A DNA stretch of 64,000 bases from Verrucomicrobiota bacterium (GCA_018970725.1 JAGWVU010000003.1:1-64000); one strand, 5' to 3'; shown: positions 7,926 to 17,876, numbered from the stretch's first letter. Notes: generated by a model from the letters alone, not told the origin. Numbers and translations are program-made.

Positions 7926-10900
7926 ATGAACCCCGGGCCTCCAACCCCTGACAAGGACAAGGCGAGGGACGCGAATCTGGCCGCGTTGTTGCAACTGGGG
8001 CTGGAGTGGGAAACGGAGGAAACCACCTCCCAGGCCTCTGCGGAAGGCCTCCCGCCGGATGACCTCCTCGGTTTGAAACGGTATCGGTTTGCCGGCAAGA
8101 TCGGGGAAGGCGGTTTCGGCGAGGTCTGGGGCGCCGAACAGATCGCCCCTGTCCGGCGCCAGGTGGCCATCAAGGTCCTCAAACCGGGGATGGACACCCG
8201 CCAAGTGATCCGGCGGTTCGAACGCGAGCGCCAGACCCTGGCGATCATGGATCACCCGGGGATCGCCGGGATTTTCGACGGCGGTTCCACCTCCGCGGGA
8301 CGGCCCTACTTTGTCATGGAGCGGGTGGACGGCCTGCCGCTCACGGCCTATTGCGACCAACAGGCCCTGTCCATCCGGGCAAGGCTGGAGTTGTTCCTGC
8401 GCATCTGCCAGAGCGTCCATCACGCGCACCAGAAGGGCGTGCTCCACCGGGACCTCAAGCCTTCGAACATCCTCGTGTCCACCGTCGACGGCCAGCCGCT
8501 GGCCAAGGTGATCGATTTCGGCATCGCCAAGATCCTCGACGGGGAAACCGATGGCGATCCCCTGATGCGGACCCGGGACGGTTGGATCCTTGGCACCCCG
8601 GCCTACATCAGTCCGGAGCAGATGATGCTGGGCGGCCTTGATCTCGACACCCGCGCGGACATCTACTCGCTCGGGGTCCTGCTCTACGAACTCCTGACCG
8701 GCCATACCCCTTTCGAGGCGTTGGGAATGACCTCCACGCCCCTTGACGAATGGGCCCATCTTCTCCGCCACGTGCAGGCCGGGAGCCCGAGTTCCCTGGT
8801 GGCCACCGCCTCCCCGGAAGTGGCGGCCGCCCGGGGTGTGGCCAACCCGCGGGCGCTGGTCCGGCAAGTCCGCGGGGATCTGGACTGGATTACCCTCAAG
8901 GCCTTGGAAAAGGACAGGGAGAAGCGTTACGAATCGGCGGCAGCCCTCGCGGAGGATCTGCGGCGATTCCTCGCGGACGAACCCGTTTCCGCCTCTCCCC
9001 CCTCGACCGTAGAGGTGGTCTGGAAATTCGCGAAACGCAAGCGCGCGCTGGTGGGAGCGGTGCTCTTCTCGGTGTTGGTCCTCCTCGCTTCAGCGGTTTT
9101 CTCGACCGCCGCTTTCCTCCGGGAATCCCGGATGCGCACGCACGCCGAAGCCGCCCAGCGGGAAGCAAAAGCACAACGGGACCTTGCCATCACCAGTGCC
9201 AGTGAAGCGCGGGCTCAAGAGCAACGCGCGACGAAGACCTTGGAATACCTCGATACCCTGCTCTCCCGGGCGGCGGACTTCGCCACACGCGGAGCCAACC
9301 CGGAGGCCTTGCGGCTGGCGCTGGACGATGTCACGGTCACGATCCCCGACTTCACCGCGGACCCGATCCTCCGGGAGACCATTCTGGGCCGCAGCGCCAT
9401 CATCTACCGGGCCATCGGTCGGGAAGAGAGCGCCATCCCGCTGGTCAAGGCCCAACTCGAAATCACCGAGGCCAAGTCCGGGCTCACCGCTCCCGCCACC
9501 CTTGAGGCGCTGGCCCTCTACGCCCGCTCGCTCTCCACGCGCGACCATCACGAAGAAGCCGTCGCCCAGGCCAACGAGTTGGTCCGGCGCTGGAGTTCCC
9601 TGCCCCAAGACCCTGAGACCGCCCGGAAATGCTTCGTCGCCCGTCGCGACCGGGCGGACATCCTCCGCAAGGCCGGACGCAACGCCGATGCCATCGCGGC
9701 GGGCGCTTCCCTTCTGGCATCGGCCAGCCCGGAAACAAAAGCATGGAGTGGATGGAAATTGTTCATCCGCGCTCACTCCGGCCTGCTTCGCGAAGCGGGC
9801 CGGACCGGGGAAGCGGAGCGGCTTTTGGACGAGGCCATCGCCGCCGAACGGCAAAGCCCCGACCAACACAGCCTTGCCTCGCTCTTGCAGGAGAAGTCCC
9901 GTCTGCAGAGAGACCTCGGAGATCTGGAAGGCTGCGCACGGAGCCTGCTGGAGAGCATCGCGACGCGGAACCGCACGAGAGGTCCGGCCGACCGGAACCT
10001 CCCCGCGCTCCACGTCGAGGTGTCCCGATCGTTCGACGTGCGCAACCTGAACGAAACGGCGGTGGAACACTGCCGGAAAGCGATGGAAATCGCCCGGCAG
10101 ATCGATGACCGTCCGAAGCTCCTCGCTTCCACGCGCGCCCTGGCCGAAAATCTGGAGAACGCCTGCCGGTATGCGGAAGCCGCCAAGGCTTGCCGGGAGG
10201 CCGCCGACTTGGACCGGGAACTTGGCAAGCCTCTTGGCGACCGATTGATTGACCTCGCTTTCGCGGCGCGCAATCTGGCCCGGGCGGAGCGCGGCGGGGA
10301 AGCGACGGCGCTGGTCGGGGAAATCCGCCCGGAACTGTCCGAGCTGCCCCAAGATTCCGAGTTGGCGCACAACCGGAAGGTCATCGGCACGGTGATGGCC
10401 TTCGTGGAGAAACGGTCCCGGGCCGCCCCTCAGGATCCGCGCCCCGAAGAGCATCGGCTCCTCGTCTCCCAATTGGCCGAAGCGGAGCTCCTCGGGTTCG
10501 AATCGGCCCCCAAATTCCAAGCCTTGTCCCCGCGCGCGCGGCAAATTCTCGCCGGACGCCACGCCAACCCGGGCAAGGTCGGGCCCGATCTGGAACCGGG
10601 AGCGGCGGACCTGCTGGCCTTCGACCGTGCCCTCCACGACCGGTGGATCGATTATGATCCGACTGGCCCACTCTTCCATCTGGCCGCCTGTCTCCGCCTC
10701 GCCAGACGGCCCGACCTGGCTTGCGCGGTCTACCAGGAGGTCATTGACCTGCCGGCTGAGAAGGTCCGCGTCCCGGGGCGCCAAACCATGGCGAAACTTC
10801 ATCAGGCCCAGTGTCTCCTGACCCTCGACCACCTCGGAGAGGCCGCGGCCCGGTTGGACGAATTCAATCGACAGATCCAACTCACCGCTCATACCTCCAT

Positions 10901-10979
10901 CAGCCCGGCGGCGGTGGAATGCTTCATCGATTTGCAATCGCACCTCTCCCCTCTGGCGCAAAATTCTCGCGGGAATTGA
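7926..10979 (+). CDS. Transmembrane Ser/Thr protein kinase with a TPR-like extracytoplasmic part
   Basis: A 1017-residue kinase. The PknB-type catalytic domain (about 53-345) has glycine loop GEGGFGEVW, ATP-binding Lys83 (AIK), catalytic HRD at 174-176, DFG at 197-199 and a GTPAYISPEQ activation segment, so it should be active. One membrane helix follows (about 373-397, LVGAVLFSVLVLLASAVFS). A short helical, charged segment leads into a long alpha-helical C-terminal region (about 430-1010). That region has repeated Ala/Leu-rich helix pairs resembling TPRs and may sense a ligand. It follows the sigma factor gene directly, pointing to a kinase/ECF signalling pair. Confidence 0.92.
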   Translation: MNPGPPTPDKDKARDANLAALLQLGLEWETEETTSQASAEGLPPDDLLGLKRYRFAGKIGEGGFGEVWGAEQIAPVRRQVAIKVLKPGMDTRQVIRRFERERQTLAIMDHPGIAGIFDGGSTSAGRPYFVMERVDGLPLTAYCDQQALSIRARLELFLRICQSVHHAHQKGVLHRDLKPSNILVSTVDGQPLAKVIDFGIAKILDGETDGDPLMRTRDGWILGTPAYISPEQMMLGGLDLDTRADIYSLGVLLYELLTGHTPFEALGMTSTPLDEWAHLLRHVQAGSPSSLVATASPEVAAARGVANPRALVRQVRGDLDWITLKALEKDREKRYESAAALAEDLRRFLADEPVSASPPSTVEVVWKFAKRKRALVGAVLFSVLVLLASAVFSTAAFLRESRMRTHAEAAQREAKAQRDLAITSASEARAQEQRATKTLEYLDTLLSRAADFATRGANPEALRLALDDVTVTIPDFTADPILRETILGRSAIIYRAIGREESAIPLVKAQLEITEAKSGLTAPATLEALALYARSLSTRDHHEEAVAQANELVRRWSSLPQDPETARKCFVARRDRADILRKAGRNADAIAAGASLLASASPETKAWSGWKLFIRAHSGLLREAGRTGEAERLLDEAIAAERQSPDQHSLASLLQEKSRLQRDLGDLEGCARSLLESIATRNRTRGPADRNLPALHVEVSRSFDVRNLNETAVEHCRKAMEIARQIDDRPKLLASTRALAENLENACRYAEAAKACREAADLDRELGKPLGDRLIDLAFAARNLARAERGGEATALVGEIRPELSELPQDSELAHNRKVIGTVMAFVEKRSRAAPQDPRPEEHRLLVSQLAEAELLGFESAPKFQALSPRARQILAGRHANPGKVGPDLEPGAADLLAFDRALHDRWIDYDPTGPLFHLAACLRLARRPDLACAVYQEVIDLPAEKVRVPGRQTMAKLHQAQCLLTLDHLGEAAARLDEFNRQIQLTAHTSISPAAVECFIDLQSHLSPLAQNSRGN

Positions 10980-11014
10980 ACGAAAGTTCGTAACGCTTGA
11001 GCCCCCGACCGGCA

Positions 11015-11512
11015 ATGGAAGGGTTGAAAGGAGCGATTGGCCCATTGAATGACGATTTCCGACATTTGCCTTGGCAAATGAGTCCGTCCGAACGGCGGGC
11101 GAGCGATACCAGCCTGCCGATGCCCGAGGTTCTGGAATCCCTCGACTGGTTGCGGTGCCTCGACCCCGGGGCCCTGCGGGATCTCATGCACCGGGGAAAA
11201 CCTGCACCCGTCGGGACGGAAGACCATGCGGTCCTTTTCCTCGTTGATCTTCTCGACTTTGCCGGTCTCCGGAGGGATGCCAGCGGCCATCTGGCGGTGA
11301 ACTGGGGCGATGGCAGCCCCGTGGAATGTTTCGGGCCCGACCGGGAACCGTTTGATCCCGGCCATCTGCATTGTTTCACCTCGAGCGGCCAGTTCAAGGT
11401 TCTCCTCGGCGTCTGTTCACCCTGCTCCCCGCCCGTTCTGATTCGCCTCCTGGCCCTCGTCCACCATGGCTCGGGCGAGGCCACCGTGATCCATCCGACC
11501 GGGCTGGAGTGA
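11015..11512 (+). CDS. Hypothetical protein
   Basis: A 165-residue frame of unknown function between the kinase and the glucan gene. The base composition at third codon positions is GC-rich like its neighbours, and the sequence is not low complexity, so it may be real. I recognise no domain. The start is uncertain: a TTG at 10997, ATG 11015 or ATG 11080 are possible, and none has a convincing ribosome site. The only competing frame is a long antisense one that shadows the next gene. Confidence 0.45.
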   Translation: MEGLKGAIGPLNDDFRHLPWQMSPSERRASDTSLPMPEVLESLDWLRCLDPGALRDLMHRGKPAPVGTEDHAVLFLVDLLDFAGLRRDASGHLAVNWGDGSPVECFGPDREPFDPGHLHCFTSSGQFKVLLGVCSPCSPPVLIRLLALVHHGSGEATVIHPTGLE

Positions 11513-11601
11513 GCGGCGGGCCAGCGGTGTCGGCCCCTCATCCGCAGAACAGGGTTGCCAGAGCGTTCTTTCCTGTCTACAGCAACCTCTGGCACCCTGT
11601 G

Positions 11602-13152
11602 ATGAAACGCTTTTTCCACTCCGCCGTCTCCTTCGCCCTCCTCGCCTCCATCTGCCCCGCGGCGGAAACCTCTCCCAAGGCCCCCATTCTCGGCCCGGCC
11701 CAGCCCTTCACCTTCGAGCTGCTGGTGGAGCGCGCCAAACGAATGGCCGCCGCCCCCTGCACGGACGGAGCCGAACCTCGCGCCGCGGAAATCCTTGAGC
11801 AGATTGACTACGACGCCTTCGGCAAGATCACCTTCCGTCCCGAGCGCACGCTCCGGGTCGGAAAATCGGGCATCCGGCTCTTCCATCTGCAACGATACGC
11901 CAAGAAACCCGTCGGCATCCATCTGGTCGCGGACGGAGCTTCCCGGGAAGTGCTTTTCTCCCCGGAATTCTTCGACCTGCCAGCCGACAGCCCGGCGAGG
12001 GATTTGCCCGCGGACATCGGTTTCGCCGGATTCCGGGTTCTCGAGTTCGGCAAGGAAGCCGACTGGATGGCTTTCATGGGAGCGGCCTATTTCCGGACCT
12101 CGGGAGAAATGAACCAATTCGGTCTCTCCGCCCGCGCCCTGGCGGTGGGGACGGCCATGCCCGCTCCGGAGGAGTTTCCCCGGTTCACGCACTTCTTTTT
12201 CGCGCCCTCGGAAAAAGGGGAGTTGGTCGTGCACGCCTTGATGGACAGCCCGAGCGTGACGGGTGCGGTGCGCTTCGATGTCAGCCGCCCCGCGGGAGTG
12301 GTCATGATGATCAACGCCCGGTTCTTCGCTCGCCGGGAGATGCCACGGATGGGTCTGGCCCCGCTTACCTCCATGTTCTGGTTCTCCGAATACAGCCGGC
12401 GCAAAGCCACCGACTGGCGACCGGAAATCCACGACTCCGACGGGCTGGCGATCTGGACGGGGACCGGGGAACGCCTGTGGCGGCCGCTCAACAATCCGCC
12501 CCGGGTCATGACCTCCAGCTTTCTGGACCGGAACGTCAAGGGTTTCGGTCTGTCCCAACGGGACCGCGCGTTTGATCATTATCAGGACGACGGCGTGTTT
12601 TACGAACGCCGTTCCACCTGCTGGGTGGAGCCGGTGGGTGATTGGGGGCCCGGCATGGTGCAACTGGTGGAAATCCCGACGGATGACGAAATCTACGACA
12701 ACATCGTGGCCTATTGGCTCGGTGAAAAACCGGTCGCCCCGGGGCAGGAAGTGCGGCTGGATTACCGGCTCCACTGGGTCAAGGACGAGCCCTACCCCGC
12801 CGTCACCGGACGCGTTTTCTCCTCCCGAACCGGCGCGGGCGGTGTTCCGGGCCAACCAAGACCGCCCGGCGTCGTGAAATTCGTGATTGACTTCGAGAGC
12901 GGCCAACTCGGCACCTTGGGGCGTGAGGACGGGGTCGAGGCCGAGGTCTCCGCCTCCTCGGGCAAAATTTCCGGGGTTTACGCCCTCCCCGTCGTCGGCA
13001 CAAAACGGTGGCGCGCCGTCTTCGACCTCGCCCCGACCGCTTTGGATCCAGTGGAATTGCGTCTCTTTTTGCGGCGCAAAGGCGTGGCCCTCACGGAAAC
13101 CTGGCTCTCGCAATACCACCCGGAAAAGCCCGCCGCGCCGGGGAAGAAATGA
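11602..13152 (+). CDS. Periplasmic glucan biosynthesis protein (OpgG/OpgD, MdoG family)
   Basis: Periplasmic protein of the type needed to make or modify osmoregulated periplasmic glucans. The 516 residues match OpgG/OpgD. The protein has a signal peptide (MKRFFHSAVSFALLASICPAA), then FTFELLVERAKRMA and IDYDAFGKITFRPE near the N-terminus. It also has the conserved LAPLTSMFWFSEYSR, HDSDGLAIWTGTGERLWRPL and YHDDG-type FDHYQDDGVFYERR blocks. OpgG and OpgD cannot be separated by eye. No glucosyltransferase (OpgH) gene is adjacent. The ATG at 11602 starts the signal peptide. Confidence 0.9.
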   Translation: MKRFFHSAVSFALLASICPAAETSPKAPILGPAQPFTFELLVERAKRMAAAPCTDGAEPRAAEILEQIDYDAFGKITFRPERTLRVGKSGIRLFHLQRYAKKPVGIHLVADGASREVLFSPEFFDLPADSPARDLPADIGFAGFRVLEFGKEADWMAFMGAAYFRTSGEMNQFGLSARALAVGTAMPAPEEFPRFTHFFFAPSEKGELVVHALMDSPSVTGAVRFDVSRPAGVVMMINARFFARREMPRMGLAPLTSMFWFSEYSRRKATDWRPEIHDSDGLAIWTGTGERLWRPLNNPPRVMTSSFLDRNVKGFGLSQRDRAFDHYQDDGVFYERRSTCWVEPVGDWGPGMVQLVEIPTDDEIYDNIVAYWLGEKPVAPGQEVRLDYRLHWVKDEPYPAVTGRVFSSRTGAGGVPGQPRPPGVVKFVIDFESGQLGTLGREDGVEAEVSASSGKISGVYALPVVGTKRWRAVFDLAPTALDPVELRLFLRRKGVALTETWLSQYHPEKPAAPGKK

Positions 13153-13158
13153 CGGAGC

Positions 13159-13614
13159 TCAGGCGGCGGCGGTGAAGTGTTGCAGCAACCGGGGTCCCTC
13201 GACGTGTATCAAATCACTGGGAAGGTTGATCGTCAGCCGTTCCCGGAGGTGCGGCTCAAGCTCGTCCAACACCGCGCCGTTGATCTCCGCCGGAGCCGCG
13301 AAACCCCAGGCCCCGTGATGTTCCGCCAGCCACACGCTCATCTGCGCGGCCAAACGCCGGAAAATCCGCGTTTCCTCCTCCGTTTCCATAGACATCCTCT
13401 CCCCGATCGAGTTGCCCTGTCCCGCCGTCCCACCGGTCGGAAAAGCTCCCGCCTGATCGCTGAACTTGTCCCGATACCGCCCGTGGGCGGCATCGATCCG
13501 CACCGTCTCCAGAAGGTGCACCTTGGGCCCGAAGGAGGGGGTCTCCTCCAGCCGGAAACGTTTCAAAGAGCCGCGATCGGCCACAATCAGGAGGGAAGGG
13601 ATTCGCTTGGACAC
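13159..13614 (-). CDS. Host-attachment-type protein (baeRF-like family)
   Basis: About 151 residues resembling the family annotated as 'protein required for attachment to host cells', which has an eRF1-like fold. It opens with a strand (PSLLIVADRGSLKRFRL) and has the conserved GRYRDKFSDQAGAF stretch. The C-terminal half contains FRRLAAQMSVWLAEH and LRERLTINLPSDLIH. The function is unclear; a stress or translation link has been proposed for the superfamily. The start is chosen as GTG at 13614 because it has a purine-rich ribosome site (GGAGAGAGG) and gives the family length. An ATG at 13767 would add 51 Gly/Pro-rich residues unlike the family. Divergent from ppc. Confidence 0.7.
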   Translation of the reverse strand: MSKRIPSLLIVADRGSLKRFRLEETPSFGPKVHLLETVRIDAAHGRYRDKFSDQAGAFPTGGTAGQGNSIGERMSMETEEETRIFRRLAAQMSVWLAEHHGAWGFAAPAEINGAVLDELEPHLRERLTINLPSDLIHVEGPRLLQHFTAAA

Positions 13615-13772
13615 GCCCTCTCTCCCGTGCAGGACCCATGCCAAGCCGATTCCCCCGAAGCCCGGCCTGGACCCGTGCAATCCGCCCGGGCCTTTTGCAA
13701 GATCAGGCAAGCGGGTCCATGGTGAATCGGGATCCATTCCGGCACCGTTCCTGCTTCCTTCACTCATCGCTT

Positions 13773-16526
13773 ATGTCCGAAGCCCCACCGCCCAATCTCC
13801 GCGAACACGGTTTCCAAATCCTCGAGGAGGATCTCCGCTTTCTCATGAAGGCCTTCGCCACCGTCTTGCAACGGCTCGGTGAACCGGGCTTGGCCGCCGC
13901 CCTGCCATGGGTCGGGGGCGACGAATCGAGAAACCCGGACCGATCCCTCGGTCAGGCCTATTCGATCGCCTTCCAATTGCTCAACATCGTCGAGGAACGC
14001 GCCGCCTCCCAGACCCGACGGCTCCGGGAAAAAATGCACGGGCCCGCCGCGGAAAAAGGGCTCTGGGCCCACAACCTCCGCCGCCTCGGTTCCTCCGGGC
14101 TCGGCGAACACGAGATCCTCGACATCCTCAGGGAGGTCCGGGTCGAACCGGTCGTCACCGCGCACCCCACCGAGGCCAAGCGCGAAACCGTCCGGGAACT
14201 GCACCGGGAAATCTACAGCCTCATGAACCGGCACGAGAATCCCGCCTACACGCCGCGGGAACTCGACCGCATCGAAAGCCAGTTGCAGACCCAACTGGAA
14301 AACCTGTGGCGCACCGGGGAAATCCAAGTCACCCGGCCCACCATCGAAGCGGAGCTACAAAACGCCTTGTATTATCTCCGCGAAGTTTTCCCGGAAGCCC
14401 TAACCCGCGCCCACGCCCATTTGCGCGAGGCCTGGATCGCCGCGGGCTACAACCCGGCTTCCCTCGATTCCCTCCCTCCCCTCCTCCGCTTCGGTTCCTG
14501 GATCGGCGGAGACCGCGACGGCCATCCCTTCGTCACCGCCGAGGTCACACACCATGCCCTGCTGGCGATGCGCGGCAACGCCCTCCGCGTCCAACGCCGC
14601 GGGCTGGAATCGCTCGCCCGTCACCTTCCCCTCAGCTCCCTGTTCCAAGCCACGCCGGCCCGGCTCGTCGCCCTCACCGAATCCCTCGCTGCGTCGCTCC
14701 AAGTGGAGCCCCACACCGACCTCGCCTACATCCTGCAACGGAACCGGGAGGAGCCGTGGCGCGCCGCCGTCTTCCTCATGCGGGCCAAGGTCGTCCTTGC
14801 CCTCGAAAAACCGGACTCTCCGGCCGCCTACGTTCATCCCGAAGAACTCGGGGAACACCTCGGAGCGCTTTCGGAAACCCTCCTCGAGGTCGGGGCCAAG
14901 GCCATCGTGGACGAACAAATCATCCCCCTCCGGCGCACCCTCGCGGCCTTCGGATTCCACTCCGCCGCGCTCGATGTCCGCCAGAACTCCGCCTTCCACG
15001 AACGCGCCCTGGACCAGCTCCTCCGCGCCGCCGGCTTGCTCACGACCGGATCCTTCGCGGACTGGAGCCCGGCCGAAAAACGCGCCTTGCTCGACCGGGA
15101 ACTCGCCTCCCCGCGCCCATTCCTCGCTCCCGGAATGTCCGCCGGCGCGGATGCGGACACCGTGATCGCCTGCCATCAGGTCCTCGCGGAGCACCGCAAA
15201 CGATTCGGCAGCGCCGGGCTCGGATCACTCATCGTCTCCATGACCCGGAGCGTCGAGGACCTCCTCGTGGTCTACGTCCTCGCCCGGGAAGCCGGCCTCA
15301 TGGAATGGGGGCCGGAAGGCTTGGTCTGTCCCCTTCCCGTCGTGCCCCTCTTTGAAACCATGGCGGATCTCGAGGCCGGCCCGGCCATCGTCGATGCCTT
15401 TCTTTCCCACCCCATCACCCGGCGCAGCCTGCCCGCCTGCGCCGGAGGGGATCGGCCAGGCTTCCAAGTCATGGTCGGCTACTCGGACTCCAACAAGGAT
15501 TGCGGCATCGTCGCCAGCCAATGCGCCCTGCACCGCGGCCAGATCGAACTCGCCGCCACCATCGGCAAGCACGGGGCCCGGCCCATCTTCTTCCACGGGC
15601 GGGGCGGCACGGTGGGACGGGGCGCGGGTCCGACGCACTGGTTCATGGAAGCGCTTCCCCAAGGCTCGCTCCACGGGGCCATGCGGATGACGGAACAGGG
15701 TGAAACGATCGCCCAAAAATACGCCCACATCGGCTCGGCGGTCTACAACGCCGAACTGCTCATGGCCTCCGCCACGGCGGCCACCGCCTCGCACCGCAAG
15801 GCCCGGCCCATGGAACAGCCGGACCCCGGGGATTTGCTGGAGCGGTTGGCCAACACCAGCCGGGACGCCTATCGCTCCCTGCTTCATTCCGAGGGATTCA
15901 TCAGCTTCTACCGCGAGGCCACACCCATCGATGCCCTCGAGAACGCCCGCATCGGTTCCCGGCCCGCCCGACGCACCGGCCAAGCTTCTCTGGACGACTT
16001 GCGCGCCATTCCCTGGGTCTTTTCCTGGACCCAGTCCCGGTTTTATCTCCCAGGTTGGTATGGAGCGGGTAGCGCGCTGCGGACCCTCAAGGAGAACGAT
16101 GCCGCCGGATTCAAGGCCCTCGTGGCGGCCCTGCCAACCTCACCCTTCCTTCGTTATGTACTAACCAATATCGAGAGTTCTCTCGTCAGCGCCAACGCCG
16201 ACCTCATGCGCACCTATGCCGGTTTGGTCCGGAACGAAGCGGCGCGCGCCCATTTTCTCGGCATCATCCTGACGGAATTCGAAGAAACCCGTTCGCTCAT
16301 CGAGGAACTTTTCCAAGGCACCTTCGCCGAACGCCGCCCGCGCCTCGCCTACACCTTGGAAATCCGCGAGGCTCCGCTCCGGGTCCTTCATCACCAACAA
16401 GTCGCCCTTTTGCGGGACTGGCGAAACCTCCTCGCTACCGGTCAGGGCGAAGCCGCCGAAGCCCTCATCCCCGACCTGCTCATCTCCATCAACGCCATCG
16501 CGTCAGGACTCCGGACCACCGGCTGA
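13773..16526 (+). CDS. ppc: Phosphoenolpyruvate carboxylase
   Basis: Converts PEP and bicarbonate to oxaloacetate, replenishing the TCA cycle. The 917 residues match bacterial PEPC. Catalytic His131 lies in VVTAHPTEAKRE. SWIGGDRDGHPFVT is present in the N-terminal part. Lys575 lies in GYSDSNKD. The flexible loop FHGRGGTVGRG spans 607-617. The protein ends in Thr-Thr-Gly, close to the family's conserved C-terminal NTG. The ATG at 13773 gives the expected start. A single gene, divergent from the host-attachment gene and followed by the transposase region. Confidence 0.97.
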   Translation: MSEAPPPNLREHGFQILEEDLRFLMKAFATVLQRLGEPGLAAALPWVGGDESRNPDRSLGQAYSIAFQLLNIVEERAASQTRRLREKMHGPAAEKGLWAHNLRRLGSSGLGEHEILDILREVRVEPVVTAHPTEAKRETVRELHREIYSLMNRHENPAYTPRELDRIESQLQTQLENLWRTGEIQVTRPTIEAELQNALYYLREVFPEALTRAHAHLREAWIAAGYNPASLDSLPPLLRFGSWIGGDRDGHPFVTAEVTHHALLAMRGNALRVQRRGLESLARHLPLSSLFQATPARLVALTESLAASLQVEPHTDLAYILQRNREEPWRAAVFLMRAKVVLALEKPDSPAAYVHPEELGEHLGALSETLLEVGAKAIVDEQIIPLRRTLAAFGFHSAALDVRQNSAFHERALDQLLRAAGLLTTGSFADWSPAEKRALLDRELASPRPFLAPGMSAGADADTVIACHQVLAEHRKRFGSAGLGSLIVSMTRSVEDLLVVYVLAREAGLMEWGPEGLVCPLPVVPLFETMADLEAGPAIVDAFLSHPITRRSLPACAGGDRPGFQVMVGYSDSNKDCGIVASQCALHRGQIELAATIGKHGARPIFFHGRGGTVGRGAGPTHWFMEALPQGSLHGAMRMTEQGETIAQKYAHIGSAVYNAELLMASATAATASHRKARPMEQPDPGDLLERLANTSRDAYRSLLHSEGFISFYREATPIDALENARIGSRPARRTGQASLDDLRAIPWVFSWTQSRFYLPGWYGAGSALRTLKENDAAGFKALVAALPTSPFLRYVLTNIESSLVSANADLMRTYAGLVRNEAARAHFLGIILTEFEETRSLIEELFQGTFAERRPRLAYTLEIREAPLRVLHHQQVALLRDWRNLLATGQGEAAEALIPDLLISINAIASGLRTTG

Positions 16527-16587
16527 CCGGTTCCGTCAAGCCCGGCGGTCAGGTCCGGCGCTTCGCGAGGTTCACGCCCAGAACAGC

Positions 16588-16604
16588 CATCCCGCTTAAC
16601 TGTT
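16588..16604 (-). repeat. Dispersed repeat, copy C (left outer end of transposase unit)
   Basis: Core CATCCCGCTTAACTGTT. Its reverse complement matches the downstream copy A at 18131-18147 at 16 of 17 bases. It points the opposite way to copies A, B, E and F. Confidence 0.85.
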
Positions 16605-16746
16605 TGCGACCACGAATCAGTCCACCGCAAGATCCACGCCCGCTTGCGCAAAGACGCGATTGCGGTGGTCGATGAATCCCACAAAGATCAAGTAGTCATT
16701 CCACGTTATTGTTATGTTCTCATAAGCATTTGTTACAAAGAACAGT

Positions 16747-16763
16747 TATTCCGCTTGACTGTT
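16747..16763 (-). repeat. Dispersed repeat, copy D (next to transposase start)
   Basis: Core TATTCCGCTTGACTGTT matches copy C at 14 of 17 bases, in the same orientation. It ends 15 bases before the proposed transposase start codon, so it lies in the gene's leader. Confidence 0.75.
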
Positions 16764-16778
16764 CGCTTGCCCCCCTTC

Positions 16779-17876
16779 ATGGTGGTCGTCATCATGATCG
16801 AGACCGCCGACAGACCGTTCCCCACCCACAAGCGTTTTTTGCCCGGAGGCACCTCGTCCTGGGGTGTCATGCATGCCTTCAACCGCACCGCGGGCGGGCT
16901 GTTTTTGTTCGGAGAGGCGGAGAAGGATTACTTCCGCTTCCTCGTTCACGGGGCGGCGCACTTTTGCGGGCTGGAGGTTTTGGCCTGGACCTGCCTCGAC
17001 AACCATTTCCACCTCGTCCTCAACGTCCCGAGCGAGGCCGAGGGGGCGCGGCTCCGGGGGGAGGTTTCCGAGGAGGAGATCTTTGCCCGGATGGAGAAAT
17101 GTTACTCCCAGATTTACCTGAAGGACACGAAGCAACGGATCAAGAAGTTCCGTTCGCGCCCGGGCAAGGAGCACTTGGCCGAGGACATCATCCGGCGGCT
17201 GCGGGCCCAGATGTATGATATTTCGACTTACATGCACATCGTGCAACGGCGCTTCAGCGCGTGGTTCAACGACCGCCACGATCGACGCGGCACGCTCTGG
17301 CAAGGGCGCTTCGGCAGCACCTTGGTCGAGTCCAGCGGCGAGGCGCTGCGCAAAACCGCCGCCTACATCGACCTCAACGCGGTGCGCGCCGGCATCGTCG
17401 ACGATCCCAAGGATTACCGTTGGTGCGGTTACGCCGAAGCAGAGGTAGGCCGGGCGGAGGGCGTGGCCGGGGTGGTCGCCACCGTGCGGATGGCGACGGA
17501 TTGCCCCGAGTCCGAGCCAATCTCTGCGGCCGAGGCGATCGCGTGCTATCGCGACTGGCTGGCGGAACTCGGCGCCCCGGTCATCGATGAGCACGGTGGG
17601 GTGGTCCGGCGCGGTTTTGGCGGGGCCGATGCCGCGGGTGAAAGCAAGGGCAACGGCAATCCCGGCCCGGCGGCGCGGCTGGGCACGCGGATCCGCTATT
17701 TCACCGCCAGCTTAGTGATTGGCTCCCGCGCCTTTTGCGAGGAGCATTTCCGCCGCTACCGCCACGCCTTTGGGCCCAACCGCCAAAGCGGTGCCCGCCC
17801 GCTGCGTCACGGCAACTGGGGCGGCCTCTGCGGTCTGCGCGACCTGCGCCGCAACGTGATCGGCACGCCTCGCTGA
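16779..17876 (+). CDS. Y1 (HUH) transposase, REP-associated/IS200-like
   Basis: A 365-residue single-strand transposase. The HUH metal site is His76-Phe-His78 in CLDNHFHLVL. The catalytic tyrosine is probably Tyr151 in ISTYMHIVQRRFSAWFN. The next segment, RRGTLWQGRFGSTLV, and AAYIDLNAVRAGIV are typical of REP-associated tyrosine transposases (RAYTs). These act on short genomic repeats and often exist as single domesticated copies. The C-terminal ~130 residues are Gly/Arg-rich and longer than usual. The start is uncertain: ATG 16779 or ATG 16794, neither with a strong ribosome site. Inverted and direct copies of a short repeat surround it. Confidence 0.85.
   Translation: MVVVIMIETADRPFPTHKRFLPGGTSSWGVMHAFNRTAGGLFLFGEAEKDYFRFLVHGAAHFCGLEVLAWTCLDNHFHLVLNVPSEAEGARLRGEVSEEEIFARMEKCYSQIYLKDTKQRIKKFRSRPGKEHLAEDIIRRLRAQMYDISTYMHIVQRRFSAWFNDRHDRRGTLWQGRFGSTLVESSGEALRKTAAYIDLNAVRAGIVDDPKDYRWCGYAEAEVGRAEGVAGVVATVRMATDCPESEPISAAEAIACYRDWLAELGAPVIDEHGGVVRRGFGGADAAGESKGNGNPGPAARLGTRIRYFTASLVIGSRAFCEEHFRRYRHAFGPNRQSGARPLRHGNWGGLCGLRDLRRNVIGTPR

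Noticed and set aside
11371-11601. Longer start for the glucan biosynthesis protein
   Set aside because: The upstream frame overlaps the preceding gene and would bury the signal peptide that begins at 11602.
10924-13119. Long antisense frame (731 codons, minus)
   Set aside because: It mirrors the OpgG/D-type gene, which has a signal peptide and family motifs on the plus strand. The antisense product is rich in Gly, Arg and His and shows no family features.
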